Shown: positions 9,163 to 18,048 of the stretch, in pieces
Position numbering within the stretch: the stretch's first letter is position 1
Layout: each line of letters begins with the position of its first letter
DNA from: Okibacterium sp. HSC-33S16
GTDB taxonomy: Bacteria; Actinomycetota; Actinomycetes; Actinomycetales; Microbacteriaceae
Assembly: GCF_024171565.1 (NCBI RefSeq)
Contig: NZ_JALJZZ010000004.1
Span: forward strand, 186,001 to 250,000
Direction: 5' to 3'
Length of the DNA: 64,000 nt
Translations under genes and position numbers: made by a program
The notes under the pieces: generated by a model
What the model was told of the DNA's origin: nothing
What the model saw: only the letters and a program-made list of their open reading frames with translations
Database searches by the model: none

Positions 9163-10509
9163 ATGAAGATATCGGTAATCGGCTGCGGGTACCTCGGCGC
9201 CGTACATGCAGCATCCATGGCCAAGCTCGGACACGACGTCATTGGCATCGACGTCGACAAGGCGAAGGTCGAGGCTCTCTCGCAGGGTAAAGCTCCCTTC
9301 TTCGAACCGGGTCTGCCCGAACTTCTCGTTGAGGGGGTGCAGTCCGGATCGCTGCGGTTCAGCACTAATATGTCTGACGCTTCGGATGCCGTCACGCACT
9401 TCATCGCCGTCGGCACCCCCCAGCAGAAAAATGGTTCCGGCGCTGACCTCGCCTACGTCAATGGCGCCGTTGACGCTTTACTCCCGCACCTCAAGGCCGG
9501 CGATCTTGTTGTCGGCAAATCCACGGTTCCCGTCGGGACGGCCGAGCGTCTCGCGGCAATCGTCGAACCCACCGGAGCGCAGCTCGCCTGGAACCCAGAA
9601 TTCCTTCGCGAGGGGTATGCGGTCAAAGACACGATCTCGCCTGACCGCCTCGTATATGGGGTGAGGCGCAACGCTGGCGACGGCCTGAACTCAAAGGCCA
9701 GGAGTGAGCTCGTAAATTCAGATCGATCGGCCGTCGACATCCTTAACGAGGTATATGAGCATGCCGTTTCACTTGGCACTCCACTCGTGGTCACCGATTA
9801 TGCGACCGCGGAGTTAGTCAAGGTAGCGGCTAACGCCTTCCTTGCCACCAAGATATCGTTCATCAACGCCATGGCTGAGATAGCCGAAGTGACCGGCGGA
9901 GACGTGACAGAGCTCGCAGACGCGATTGGCTACGACGCCCGAATCGGCCGTAAATTCCTGAACGCCGGTGTCGGTTTTGGCGGAGGCTGCCTGCCGAAGG
10001 ATATCCGTGCATTCACGGCTCGCGCCGAGGAACTCGGCCGCGGAGAATCGCTTGCCTTCCTCAAGGAGGTGGACGCGATCAACCTTCGGCGTCGCGATCG
10101 CGTGGTTGAACTGGTGGTCGATGCTTTGGGCGGAAGCGCCTATCAAAAGAAGGTCGCCGTGCTTGGCCTCGCTTTCAAGCCAAATAGCGATGACATTAGA
10201 GATTCACCGGCCTTGGACGTTGCTGTGCGCCTTCACGGACTTGGCGCGCGGGTTATCGCAACGGACCCCGAGGCGATTTCGAACTCTCGTCTACGGCACC
10301 CGCAATTGGCTTTCGGTTCAACAGTCGAGGCTCTCGCCGACGCGGATGCCGTGGTTCTCGTGACGGAATGGACCGAGTACAAAGACCTTGACCCTGCGAG
10401 AGTGGCATCCGCCGTACGCTCCCCGGTCATCGTGGACGGACGGAATTGCCTCGACCCGGGTGCATGGCGGGCTGCCGGATGGCGGTATATCGGATTGGGA
10501 CGCAGGTAA
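9163..10509 (+). CDS. ugd: UDP-glucose 6-dehydrogenase
   Basis: A 448-residue NAD-dependent enzyme that oxidises UDP-glucose twice to UDP-glucuronate. Seen: N-terminal Rossmann GCGYLGAVHA and GIDVD, the STVPVGT segment, NPEFLREGYAVKD (substrate loop), the catalytic Cys276 in GFGGGCLPKD, and GLAFKPNSDDIRDSPA in the C-terminal UDP-binding domain. Length is normal. No Shine-Dalgarno site precedes it; a TAGGCT suggests a near-leaderless transcript. It stands alone between insertion-sequence debris and the LCP gene, and most likely provides glucuronate for the exopolysaccharide made by the cluster to the left. Confidence 0.95.
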   Translation: MKISVIGCGYLGAVHAASMAKLGHDVIGIDVDKAKVEALSQGKAPFFEPGLPELLVEGVQSGSLRFSTNMSDASDAVTHFIAVGTPQQKNGSGADLAYVNGAVDALLPHLKAGDLVVGKSTVPVGTAERLAAIVEPTGAQLAWNPEFLREGYAVKDTISPDRLVYGVRRNAGDGLNSKARSELVNSDRSAVDILNEVYEHAVSLGTPLVVTDYATAELVKVAANAFLATKISFINAMAEIAEVTGGDVTELADAIGYDARIGRKFLNAGVGFGGGCLPKDIRAFTARAEELGRGESLAFLKEVDAINLRRRDRVVELVVDALGGSAYQKKVAVLGLAFKPNSDDIRDSPALDVAVRLHGLGARVIATDPEAISNSRLRHPQLAFGSTVEALADADAVVLVTEWTEYKDLDPARVASAVRSPVIVDGRNCLDPGAWRAAGWRYIGLGRR

Positions 10510-10552
10510 GCGGTCGGGCCAGCTTGTGGCGTGATTCGTCAGCGACCTGCTC

Positions 10553-10558
10553 TAGGCT
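10553..10558 (+). promoter_or_regulatory. Candidate leaderless -10 element (TAGGCT)
   Basis: TAGGCT is followed by six bases and GTG 10565, so the predicted transcript starts on the start codon. No Shine-Dalgarno sequence is present. Spacing-based inference. Confidence 0.5.
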
Positions 10559-10564
10559 GAGCGA

Positions 10565-11578
10565 GTGACTGAAACTGACGCGATCCATAAGAGCCATTGG
10601 GTACGAAATACACTCATTAGCCTTGCTGTCCTAGTGGTTCTCGTTATCGCGGCCGTTGCTGTGTTCGCGGCCACGGTCTCTATGTCCTTCTCGTCAAAAT
10701 CGACGACGATCGAGGAGGTGTTCCCCGAGGAAGCTGCTCGCCCGCCGGTGGCGACTGGCGCGGCTGCGAGCTCGCAGAATATCCTCCTCCTCGGCTCGGA
10801 CACGCGCGGCAAGGTTGACAGCCTTGACGATGCGGCAGGAGAGCGCTCTGACACCATGATGGTTGCGCACATCCCAGCCAGTCGCGACCACATCTACATC
10901 ATGTCGATCATGCGCGATAGTTGGGTCGAGATTCCGGGGCGCGGCGAGCACAAGATTAACGCGGCCCTTGCCTTCGGGGGCGTTCCGTTGGTGGTGCAAA
11001 CCGTAGAATCACTCATCTCTGCCCGCATCGATCGTGTCGCGATCGTTGATTTCGAGGGGTTCAAAGGAGTCACGGACGCTTTGGGGGGCGTTGACGTCGA
11101 CAACCCTGTTGCCTTCGACTCTTCGCATATGCCTGGCAAGACTTTCGAGACCGGGGTTCACACTCTGGACGGGAAAGAAGCACTTGCCTTTGTTCGCGAG
11201 CGTTACGCGTTCTTTGACGGTGACTTTCAGCGAGCTCGGAACCAACAGGCTTACCTCAAAGCGGTGCTCGGTCAAGTGTTGAGCGCGGACACCTTGCTTG
11301 ACCCAGCAAAGATTTCTGGCCTCGTTTCGGCGATCTCGCCATACCTTACGGTTGACGACGGATTCACGCCGATGTATGTTGCCGGCTTGGGCGTAGAACT
11401 TAGGAACCTGCGATCTGCAGATCTAACTTTCTTCACAGCTCCCACAGCAGGGACTGGAACCTCACCCGATGGCCAGTCGATCGTGAATCTCGATCCCACT
11501 CGGATGCCGCTCGTCCAAGAAGCTTTCAGGACGGACACCCTGGATACCTATCAGCCCGTTCTCGAGACAATCGGCTAG
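10565..11578 (+). CDS. LytR-CpsA-Psr (LCP) family wall ligase
   Basis: A 337-residue membrane-anchored protein. One N-terminal transmembrane helix (about residues 15-38) is followed by a linker and an LCP domain: NILLLGSDTRG (with the conserved Asp), SDTMMVAHI, IMSIMRDSWVEIPG, KINAALAFGG, DFEGFKGVTDALGGVDV, LDGKEALAFVRERY and FQRARNQQAYLKA. The Arg and Asp residues that bind the polyprenyl pyrophosphate are present. LCP enzymes attach polysaccharides or teichoic acids to peptidoglycan outside the cell. Its place next to ugd and the exopolysaccharide cluster suggests it anchors that polymer. GTG 10565 is chosen because of the leaderless promoter spacing. Confidence 0.92.
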   Translation: MTETDAIHKSHWVRNTLISLAVLVVLVIAAVAVFAATVSMSFSSKSTTIEEVFPEEAARPPVATGAAASSQNILLLGSDTRGKVDSLDDAAGERSDTMMVAHIPASRDHIYIMSIMRDSWVEIPGRGEHKINAALAFGGVPLVVQTVESLISARIDRVAIVDFEGFKGVTDALGGVDVDNPVAFDSSHMPGKTFETGVHTLDGKEALAFVRERYAFFDGDFQRARNQQAYLKAVLGQVLSADTLLDPAKISGLVSAISPYLTVDDGFTPMYVAGLGVELRNLRSADLTFFTAPTAGTGTSPDGQSIVNLDPTRMPLVQEAFRTDTLDTYQPVLETIG

Positions 11579-11729
11579 CTGCAGGCCTCGATCGACCGAA
11601 ATCCCTCGGATCCCTCCCGACCAGGCTATTTGCTGGACGCGGCTCGGGTTTTTTGCCCATGGTCGCCGGACCGTTGCGACTCCAGCCGGGGCGATCGAGT
11701 TTGCCATTTCGGGCCGTGCGCTTTCGCTC

Positions 11730-12560
11730 CTACGCGGTTGCAGCGGCGGCGCGAAGCTGCGGAATCAGCTTTTCCACGTACGCGGCGGTGTCTTCCCAAT
11801 CCTCAACCGCGTGCGTACGCACGCCGAGTGCCTTGACCGGGTAATCATTGCCGTTTTCGTCGAGCCGGTCACCAATGAACAACATGTCGTCGAGCGGAAT
11901 ACCCGCGAGTTCGGCGAGCTTCTTCATACCGTAAGCTTTGTCGATGCCGCGGCGGGTGATGTCGACGGAGGTTGACCCGCCGGAGCGAACCTCGAGGTCG
12001 GGGAGATCTGCTTGGACCGCCTCGCGGAGCGTGTTCTTCTTCTCTCCGGTCGGGTCCCACGCCTGCTTGGCTGGAACGGGTGCTGCTTGGCCAAGCGCGG
12101 AGAACGTGATCTGTGATCCGCGGTCTTCGAGGATCGGGCCCCAGGTTTCGGTTTCCCAGAAGCCCAGTTCTTTAGCGCGCGCCTCAGTCGCTGCGAGTGC
12201 GTGGTTCTTCTGGTCCTCGGTGAGGTTCTCGGCGTAGATCTGCTTCCACAACTCGCCTTCGTAGCGGTAGTACTGGGTGCCGCAGGTGGGCATGAGGTGC
12301 AACCGTTCGAGGTGGCTGGAGCTCGAGTCCGGAAGGTTGTCGATGGCCTGCATCTTGAACTGCGAGAACTGCCCGCCGGAGATGATGCACACCTCGACGA
12401 CGTCGAGCAGTTCGCTCAGCAGCCGCGACATGCGCGGGTCCATGGGGGACTTGGAGGGTGCGAGCGTGTCGTCGAGATCAAAAGCCACGAGCGTTGTCTT
12501 GGTCATGTGCCGAACATCCTCTTCACCCAATAGATAGGCCTCGACAACGGAACGAGGCAT
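11730..12560 (-). CDS. HAD-IIB hydrolase, eukaryotic-type phosphomannomutase-like
   Basis: A 276-residue HAD protein. Motif I is FDLDDTLA (Asp28/Asp30); the C-terminal IDKAYGMKKLA supplies the motif III Lys and FIGDRLDENGNDYPV is motif IV with the NDY signature of PMM2-type phosphomannomutases. It could interconvert mannose-6-P and mannose-1-P, feeding GDP-mannose to Gmd, but bacterial relatives may be phosphatases. ATG 12560 sits at leaderless spacing from a TAGGCT; the internal ATG 12506, preceded by GAAGAGGA, gives the more usual N-terminus MTKTTLVAFD and could be the true start. It is convergent with the LCP gene. Confidence 0.8.
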   Translation of the reverse strand: MPRSVVEAYLLGEEDVRHMTKTTLVAFDLDDTLAPSKSPMDPRMSRLLSELLDVVEVCIISGGQFSQFKMQAIDNLPDSSSSHLERLHLMPTCGTQYYRYEGELWKQIYAENLTEDQKNHALAATEARAKELGFWETETWGPILEDRGSQITFSALGQAAPVPAKQAWDPTGEKKNTLREAVQADLPDLEVRSGGSTSVDITRRGIDKAYGMKKLAELAGIPLDDMLFIGDRLDENGNDYPVKALGVRTHAVEDWEDTAAYVEKLIPQLRAAAATA

Positions 12561-12566
12561 CGCTCC

Positions 12567-12572
12567 AGCCTA
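12567..12572 (-). promoter_or_regulatory. Candidate -10 element (TAGGCT, minus strand)
   Basis: On the minus strand TAGGCT is followed by six bases and ATG 12560. The predicted start of transcription is the A of that ATG. It would serve either a leaderless start at 12560 or a 54-base leader for the ATG at 12506. Confidence 0.45.
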
Positions 12573-12682
12573 CCGATTCATGCGTCGCATCCGGCTCACC
12601 GCGAAACGAGGATGCCCCGGGAAATTAGCCGCGGCATCCGTGGTCTCAATAGATCGATGGGAATCTAGAGCGGGGTGTGTCG

Positions 12683-13366
12683 CTACGCCTCGACTATCAG
12701 GTTGGCACGGGCGCGTGTCGATTCAATGAGCACGGCGTTCGCCCCATCCACTGTTCGCGCCCACGCTTCGGCCGCCTCGGGGGAGCGGCCGTGCCGCGTG
12801 TGGCGGTCAATCAGTCGGCGGAGACGCTCCTCTCGTGACGTGCTGCAGAACCAGGCTTCGGCGAGGACCCCGCGGATGCCGGTCCACGGCTCTTCGTTCA
12901 CAAGGAGGTAGTTGCCCTCGACGACGACGATCCGCGCCGACGCCGGGATGGCGATCTCGCCGGCGACGCCCTCATCGACGTCCCGGTCGAAGCTTGGCGC
13001 GTAGACGGTGTGGTCGGTCTCGACGAGCAGCCGGCGGAGCAGGGCGACGAAGCCCCAGCCGTCGAACGTGTCGAGAGCACCTTTGCGGTCGTGGTTGCCC
13101 AGTCGGTCGAGGGTCGAGTTCGCCAGATGGAAGCCGTCCATTGGCAGGTATGCCGCGATCGGATTCTCCTCGTCGCTTGAACCCAGCTCGGTGTCGATAC
13201 TCGCGACGAGCTCGCGCGCGAGCGTCGTCTTCCCCGCTCCCGGGCTTCCGGTGATGCCCAGCAGAACCCGTTGATCGGCTCTCATCAGAGCGATCGCGCG
13301 ACGAGTGAGACCGGCGAGGTTTATTGCGTCGTGCCCCGTGGCATCCGCTTTATTTATCGTTTCCAT
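12683..13366 (-). CDS. P-loop sugar/nucleoside kinase (uridine kinase/PRK-like)
   Basis: A 227-residue P-loop kinase. Walker A GSPGAGKTT is at about residues 40-48, followed by PMDGFHLANSTL (substrate-binding Asp and His as in pantothenate kinase and uridine kinase relatives), SFDRDVDEG, and VVVEGNYLLV as the Walker B strand. Such proteins phosphorylate sugars or nucleosides; the substrate here is unknown. Its start overlaps the end of the isomerase gene by 17 bases, so the two form an operon in the order isomerase then kinase, a normal arrangement for catabolism of a rare ketose. No transporter accompanies them. Confidence 0.8.
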   Translation of the reverse strand: METINKADATGHDAINLAGLTRRAIALMRADQRVLLGITGSPGAGKTTLARELVASIDTELGSSDEENPIAAYLPMDGFHLANSTLDRLGNHDRKGALDTFDGWGFVALLRRLLVETDHTVYAPSFDRDVDEGVAGEIAIPASARIVVVEGNYLLVNEEPWTGIRGVLAEAWFCSTSREERLRRLIDRHTRHGRSPEAAEAWARTVDGANAVLIESTRARANLIVEA

Positions 13367-14222
13367 TGGCCTTCAGAAGGGCGCACAGATAACCGTGTGC
13401 GTGAGCGGCGAGGGCAGATCCGTCGTTCCAAAGGTTACGCCAGATCGCAAGGTCGTTGGACAGCGTGGGGGAGACGATGGCCGACGAGAAGGATTCGAAG
13501 GTGATCGAACCGGTGTAGTTGATCTCGGCCAGGGCTTGGAAGAAAGAGGTGAAGTCGAGGTGTCCGCTGCCGAGGTATCCGCGGTGGTTTTCGCCGATGT
13601 GGACGTAGCCCAAGCGGTCGCCGACCAGCAGGACCGGGCGGACGAAGTTATCTTCCTCGATGTTCATGTGGTAGCTGTCGAGGTGGATGAGGACGTTGTC
13701 TTCGCCGATGTCGTCGGCGAGGGTGAGCGCTTCGCTCGCGGTGTTGATGACGTTGGTCTCGTAGCGGTTGCAGATCTCGAGGCCGAGCGTCATGCCCTTG
13801 GTGCGTGCTTCTTGGGCAAGTTCGGTGAGGACGCTCACGACGTTGCTGCGACCGGTCGCTGTGAGGGCGTGGCCGTACTTGCCGAGTGCACTGTAGAGGG
13901 CGCCGGTAAGGAGAGTACCGCCGAGGTCGTGGGTAACCTGGAGCGAGTAGTGCAGGAGATCGGCGCCCTTGGCGACGACGGCAGGGTCATCGCTCGAGAT
14001 GTCGGCGTCAAAGGCGAGGCCTCGGGAGCAGACGATGTCGAGGCCGGCGTCGGTGAGCGCGGACTTCGCTGCGGCGGTGTCGATGTTCTTGGCGTCGTGC
14101 AGCGACAGCTCGAGGATGTCGTAGCCAGCCGTCTGTGCCTGGTTCACCGCGAGGGCGACGTCATCGGGGCCGGTACCTCCTGTGAAGACGAGGGCGTGAA
14201 CTCCGAGCTTGTTGGTGATCAT
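13350..14222 (-). CDS. Sugar isomerase/epimerase, tagatose 3-epimerase-like
   Basis: A 290-residue TIM barrel of the AP-endonuclease-2/xylose-isomerase-like family. The metal ligands expected in D-tagatose or D-psicose 3-epimerases are in place: Glu in GLEICNRYE, Asp in IHLDSYHMN, His in YVHIGENHRGYLG, and Glu in SITFESF. It probably epimerises a ketose at C3 with a divalent metal. ATG 14222 has AAGGAAA eight bases upstream and is chosen over the ATG at 14249. It is the first gene of a two-gene operon with the P-loop kinase downstream. Confidence 0.85.
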   Translation of the reverse strand: MITNKLGVHALVFTGGTGPDDVALAVNQAQTAGYDILELSLHDAKNIDTAAAKSALTDAGLDIVCSRGLAFDADISSDDPAVVAKGADLLHYSLQVTHDLGGTLLTGALYSALGKYGHALTATGRSNVVSVLTELAQEARTKGMTLGLEICNRYETNVINTASEALTLADDIGEDNVLIHLDSYHMNIEEDNFVRPVLLVGDRLGYVHIGENHRGYLGSGHLDFTSFFQALAEINYTGSITFESFSSAIVSPTLSNDLAIWRNLWNDGSALAAHAHGYLCALLKANGNDK

Positions 14223-14288
14223 TGCCGTTTCCTTACTGAGTGAGCGCACTCGACGGTGAGTTGCTGGTGGGAGAACGTGTTGGCGATA

Positions 14289-14954
14289 CTACTGCGCGTT
14301 TGGGTGTGGGCGGCAGGGAGTGATCACAGCCCGCCCGTCGGTCAGATGAACCCGCTGGGTTGCATCTCTCACACCATTCGGGTCGTGGGTCACGAGCACA
14401 ACTGCGGCACCGCGGGCGCGTTCTGCGTCGATGCAGGTCCGCAAGTGGGCATGCCCTTCTTCGTCGAGACCGGTCGTCGGCTCATCAAGGAGTAGCAGGT
14501 CAGCGCGTTGGGCGAGCCCCTGGGCAAGAAATGCGCGCTGTCGCTGACCGCCAGAAAGTTCGCCAAGTGATCGCTTCTCCAGCCCCTGCACTCCGACGGC
14601 AGCGATAGCGGTCGCTACGAGAGCACGGTCCTCCGCTCGGTTGCGTTCTTTGGGTCGGAACCATCGCCCCATTTCCACGACGTCGGCCACGGTGAGAGGG
14701 AGCGCATCACTCGCCTCGCTTCTTTGCGGCACGAAAGCTCGCCGCACACCATCCGCGATCATGAGCTCACCGTCGTCGAGAAAACGCAGCCCGGCAAGCA
14801 CGGAAAGAAGAGTCGATTTGCCACTGCCGTTTGCCCCGGTGATGACGGTGAGCGACGCGCGCGGAATGCTCACGTTCAGGCCGCGAAGCAGCGTTTGACC
14901 CGCTTGATCGATGCGAGCAGCGGTCACTGTTACGAGTGGCGGGGGAGAAGACAT
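14289..14954 (-). CDS. aztA: Zinc ABC transporter ATP-binding protein AztA
   Basis: A 221-residue ABC ATPase: Walker A TGANGSGKST, Q-loop FVPQRS, signature LSGGQRQRAFLAQ, Walker B LLLLDEPTTGLD and switch His in VLVTHD. It energises the permease encoded divergently at 15009. ATG 14954 lies six bases from TATAGT on the minus strand, so the message is probably leaderless; the ATG at 14987 would put the start inside the promoter palindrome. Splitting the ATPase from permease and binding protein across a shared regulated promoter is a common zinc-locus layout. The zinc assignment comes from the AztC/AztD neighbours and the Fur-type box. Confidence 0.88.
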   Translation of the reverse strand: MSSPPPLVTVTAARIDQAGQTLLRGLNVSIPRASLTVITGANGSGKSTLLSVLAGLRFLDDGELMIADGVRRAFVPQRSEASDALPLTVADVVEMGRWFRPKERNRAEDRALVATAIAAVGVQGLEKRSLGELSGGQRQRAFLAQGLAQRADLLLLDEPTTGLDEEGHAHLRTCIDAERARGAAVVLVTHDPNGVRDATQRVHLTDGRAVITPCRPHPNAQ

Positions 14955-14960
14955 CCACTG

Positions 14961-14966
14961 ACTATA
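14961..14966 (-). promoter_or_regulatory. Candidate leaderless -10 element for aztA (TATAGT)
   Basis: On the minus strand TATAGT is followed by six bases and ATG 14954. The Fur/Zur-type palindrome lies just upstream, at the spacer and -35 position. Spacing-based inference. Confidence 0.55.
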
Positions 14967-14971
14967 GCAAT

Positions 14972-14986
14972 TGATAATCGTTATCA
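14972..14986. promoter_or_regulatory. Fur/Zur-type operator between aztA and aztB
   Basis: TGATAATCGTTATCA is a perfect 6-3-6 inverted repeat and differs by one base from the classical Fur-family core TGATAATNATTATCA. It lies between divergent -10 elements at 14966-14961 and 14995-15000, overlapping a TTGATA that can act as the -35 of aztB. With zinc-transport genes on both sides, Zur is the likely repressor; Fur itself is less likely from context. No zur gene is in the window. Confidence 0.8.
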
Positions 14987-14994
14987 TTTAACGC

Positions 14995-15000
14995 TAGGGT
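14995..15000 (+). promoter_or_regulatory. Candidate aztB promoter (TTGATA-N18-TAGGGT)
   Basis: TAGGGT lies 18 bases after TTGATA (14971-14976) and eight bases before ATG 15009, predicting a two-base leader. The -35 region is inside the operator palindrome, so repressor binding would block it. Confidence 0.5.
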
Positions 15001-15008
15001 CTCGAACC

Positions 15009-15902
15009 ATGTCCTGGCTTACCGATCCGTTCAGCGCGGAATTCATGCAGCGAGCCCTGCTCGGCGGCGTTCTCGTCGCTCTGATCTGCGCCATCGTTGG
15101 CGTGTGGGTTGTCCTTCGCGGGATGGCTTTTCTGGGCGAAGCCATGGCTCACGGCATGCTGCCGGGCGTCGCGGTCGCCACTCTGATTGGTGCTCCGGTG
15201 CTGATCGGCGCCGCCGTCAGCGCCCTGGTCATGAGCGCCGGTATTGGCCTGCTTCGTCGACGCGGCCGCCTCTCGCATGACACGAGCATTGGCCTGCTCT
15301 TCGTCGGAATGCTCGCTCTCGGCGTCATCCTGATCTCGCACTCGGGCAGTTTTGCGACGGATGCCACTGCCGTGCTGTTCGGGGACGTCCTTGCGATCGC
15401 CTGGCCTGACGTCGCAACCCTTCTTGTTGCCCTCGTCGCGACGATAGTCATCGCGGCCGCGTTTCACCGTTCCTTCGTCGCGCTTGCCTTCGATGAACGC
15501 GTCGCCCGAGTCCTCGGACTCCGACCCGCCCTCGCGCAGTCGATGCTGATTGGGCTCGTCACCATCGCTGTGGTTGCGTCCTACCAGGCCGTCGGATCCC
15601 TCCTCGTGGTCGGGCTGCTGCTCGCCCCGGCCGTCGCCGCCGGACGGTGGACACGTCGAATTCTCCCGACGATGTTGCTCGGCGCCGTTTTGGGTTCCGC
15701 TGCCGTTGCCATCGGCCTGCTCATCTCCTGGTACACGGGCACCGCCGCCGGAGCATCCATTGCTGCCACAGCCATCGCTACGGCAGCGGCGTCCGCGCTC
15801 CTTCGCTCTATCGTCACCGCAGCAACGCGCGCCCCGCGTCAGACCATCTCGAACTCCCGCCCTCCCGCCCCCTCCATGGAAGCGACCAGTGTCTCCTCGT
15901 AA
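15009..15902 (+). CDS. aztB: Zinc ABC transporter permease AztB
   Basis: A 297-residue ABC-3 family permease with about eight to nine hydrophobic segments from residue 15 onward. Family features include RGMAFLGEAMAHGMLPGVA near residue 40 and SYQAVGSLLVVGLLLAP near 190, both typical of ZnuB/MntB-type permeases. ATG 15009 is used; longer in-frame versions start inside aztA. It forms the membrane channel for metal delivered by the AztC lipoprotein, powered by AztA. Its end overlaps the following lipoprotein gene by 14 bases. Confidence 0.9.
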   Translation: MSWLTDPFSAEFMQRALLGGVLVALICAIVGVWVVLRGMAFLGEAMAHGMLPGVAVATLIGAPVLIGAAVSALVMSAGIGLLRRRGRLSHDTSIGLLFVGMLALGVILISHSGSFATDATAVLFGDVLAIAWPDVATLLVALVATIVIAAAFHRSFVALAFDERVARVLGLRPALAQSMLIGLVTIAVVASYQAVGSLLVVGLLLAPAVAAGRWTRRILPTMLLGAVLGSAAVAIGLLISWYTGTAAGASIAATAIATAAASALLRSIVTAATRAPRQTISNSRPPAPSMEATSVSS

Positions 15903-17109
15903 TACCTTCGCCCTCTCGACTCTCCTCGTCGGATCAGTGATGCTCACCGCCTGCTCGACCCCCGAGCCGTCACCGGTACCCACCAGCTCGATCGGTGATG
16001 GCCACGGCTTCGTCGTCGGCGCTCAGGAAGTCGCCGAACCGCCCCTTCACTTGCTCACCGTGAGCAGGAACGGAGCAATCGACCAGATGGACCTACTGGA
16101 TGAAAGCTGGGCCGAAATCGGTTCCTTCGAATCCGTCACGGACATCGTGACCGACGGGCGCTATGTCTTCGCCTCCGACGCCGAGAACGGCACCGTGGCC
16201 ATTATTGACAGCGGAATGTGGACACGCGACCACGAGGATCACTTTCACTACTACCGCGCCACCCCTCGTGTGGTCGGCGTGGTTGAGGGGGACGGGGCTG
16301 CCACCATCAGTCCGGGAAGCTCAGCCACGGGCATTGTCTTCGCGGACTCTGGAGACAGCGTCATGCTCGACAACGCCGCGCTCGGAGACGGCGACGTGGT
16401 GGAAAGATTCCGGCTCTCAGACGAGCGTCACGCCGGATCTCTGGTTCAACTCGGCTCGTTCGCACTTCGAACCACCGGCGAAGCCGAAGAAACCAGCGTG
16501 CAGGTGCTGAGCGGCGACGGCGACGTCACGGGCGCGAAAGCGGCATGTGCAGATGCGGGCATCCCGTTCACGACATCGGTCGGCGTGGCAATCCCATGCG
16601 CCGTCGACGTACTTCTCGCGAGCATTGACAGTGACGACATTCGGTTCGAGCGGATCGCCTACCCCACCGGCGATGCCCCGACAGCGACCTCGTTTGATGC
16701 GCGGGAGGGTCGCCCAAGCCCCGCGGGACGGGCGGGCGACGCGGGCAGCTGGCTTCTGGATACCCGAGCACGAACCCTCACCTTGGTTCCCAGCGAACAG
16801 CCGCTCCTTCAGGTGACCGCGGTCTCGGACGACGGCGGCCACATTCTCGGGCTCACCATCGACGGGCGAGTTACCGTCTTTAGCGCTGACCGCGGTGCAG
16901 TGGCGACCACCAAGCCACTTCTCCCGAACACTCTCGCCCAGCCCGATCTTCTTGCCGGTGTCACCCTTATCGCCGATCAACAACGGGCCTACCTCAACGC
17001 ACCAGCCGAGCACCTTCTCTATGAGATCGACTTCGCGGACTCGGCGCGAATCGCGCGAACTTTCGCCACCGAAAACGCCCCAGTGTTCTTGGCTGAGACG
17101 GGTCGGTGA
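15889..17109 (+). CDS. AztD-like beta-propeller lipoprotein, copy 1
   Basis: A 406-residue exported protein. GTG 15889 is preceded by GGAAG and overlaps aztB by 14 bases. The signal peptide ends in a lipobox (LTAC, Cys about residue 21). The rest is made of short repeated beta segments consistent with a propeller. A conserved His cluster, DHEDHFHYY, after a WT motif is the element seen in zinc chaperones of the AztD group that load AztC. A second AztD-like gene follows aztC. It should work on the outer face of the membrane. Confidence 0.78.
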   Translation: MSPRNTFALSTLLVGSVMLTACSTPEPSPVPTSSIGDGHGFVVGAQEVAEPPLHLLTVSRNGAIDQMDLLDESWAEIGSFESVTDIVTDGRYVFASDAENGTVAIIDSGMWTRDHEDHFHYYRATPRVVGVVEGDGAATISPGSSATGIVFADSGDSVMLDNAALGDGDVVERFRLSDERHAGSLVQLGSFALRTTGEAEETSVQVLSGDGDVTGAKAACADAGIPFTTSVGVAIPCAVDVLLASIDSDDIRFERIAYPTGDAPTATSFDAREGRPSPAGRAGDAGSWLLDTRARTLTLVPSEQPLLQVTAVSDDGGHILGLTIDGRVTVFSADRGAVATTKPLLPNTLAQPDLLAGVTLIADQQRAYLNAPAEHLLYEIDFADSARIARTFATENAPVFLAETGR

Positions 17110-17111
17110 TC

Positions 17112-18020
17112 ATGAAAACCCGCATCCTCGCTGTTCTTTCCGCCGCTGCTCTCGCGGTCGGTGCGACCGGTTGCACCCCAACGGCGACCGATCGACCGTT
17201 GATCGTCGTCACGACCAACATCCTCGGCGACGTCGTCGAGAACATCGTCGGGGACGAGGCCGGGGTTCTGACGCTCATGAAGCCCAATGCAGACCCGCAC
17301 TCCTTCGAGATCTCGGCTCGAGAGGCGTCATTGCTGCACACCGCCGATCTGCTCGTTTCCAACGGCCTCGGGCTCGAAGAAGGACTGCAACAACACCTCG
17401 ACAGTGCGGCTGCCAACGACGTCCCGAAGCTTGTCGCCGGCGATCAGATTGACGCGCTCGACTACGCCGACGGTGACGCCGCCGGCATGCCGGACTCCCA
17501 CTTCTGGACCGACCCCGGACGCATGATGGACGTCGTCGCGGCGCTGGACACTGCGATCTCCGACATCGAAGGCGTCGATCCCATGGTCATCTCTGCGAAC
17601 ACCACCCGCTATCTGGTGGACCTTCAGGACCTCGACGACACCATGGCCGACGCGTTCACCCGCATTCCGGAGAACCAGCGCGCCCTCGTCACCAATCACC
17701 ACGTCTTCGGCTACCTGGCCGATCGGTTCGGATTCCGGGTCATCGGAGCAATCATTCCGGGCGGCACGACACTCGCCGCTCCGAGCGCGTCCGATCTCCG
17801 CGACCTGGTCTCCGCGGTGAACGACGCAGGCGTGCGCACGATCTTCGCCGAGTCGTCGCAGCCTGACCGCCTCGCACAAGTGCTCGCGGATGAAGCGGGA
17901 CTCGACGTCTCTGTAGTCGAGCTCTACACCGAATCCCTGACTGCGCCGGGCGACGGCGCCGAGGACTACCTGACCATGATGCAGGTCAACACCGACCGCA
18001 TCGTCACTGGGCTCTCGTAA
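17112..18020 (+). CDS. aztC: Zinc-binding lipoprotein AztC (cluster A-I SBP)
   Basis: A 302-residue metal substrate-binding protein. The lipoprotein signal ends in ATGC. Metal ligands of the ZnuA/PsaA fold are visible: His in NADPHSFEIS, His in DSHFWTDP, His in TNHHVFGYLA, and an acidic residue in IFAESSQ. It captures Zn(II) outside the membrane and hands it to AztB. ATG 17112 is used; an in-frame GTG six bases earlier overlaps the previous stop as GTGA and could be the true start. It lacks the long His-rich loop of ZnuA, as expected for AztC, where a separate chaperone supplies zinc. Confidence 0.9.
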   Translation: MKTRILAVLSAAALAVGATGCTPTATDRPLIVVTTNILGDVVENIVGDEAGVLTLMKPNADPHSFEISAREASLLHTADLLVSNGLGLEEGLQQHLDSAAANDVPKLVAGDQIDALDYADGDAAGMPDSHFWTDPGRMMDVVAALDTAISDIEGVDPMVISANTTRYLVDLQDLDDTMADAFTRIPENQRALVTNHHVFGYLADRFGFRVIGAIIPGGTTLAAPSASDLRDLVSAVNDAGVRTIFAESSQPDRLAQVLADEAGLDVSVVELYTESLTAPGDGAEDYLTMMQVNTDRIVTGLS

Positions 18021-18048
18021 TCACGAAGCCCTCTCACAGAAAGAAAAC

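Noticed and set aside
15550-15888. Extended start of the first AztD-like gene inside aztB
   Set aside because: GTG 15889 has a good ribosome site and immediately precedes a lipoprotein signal.
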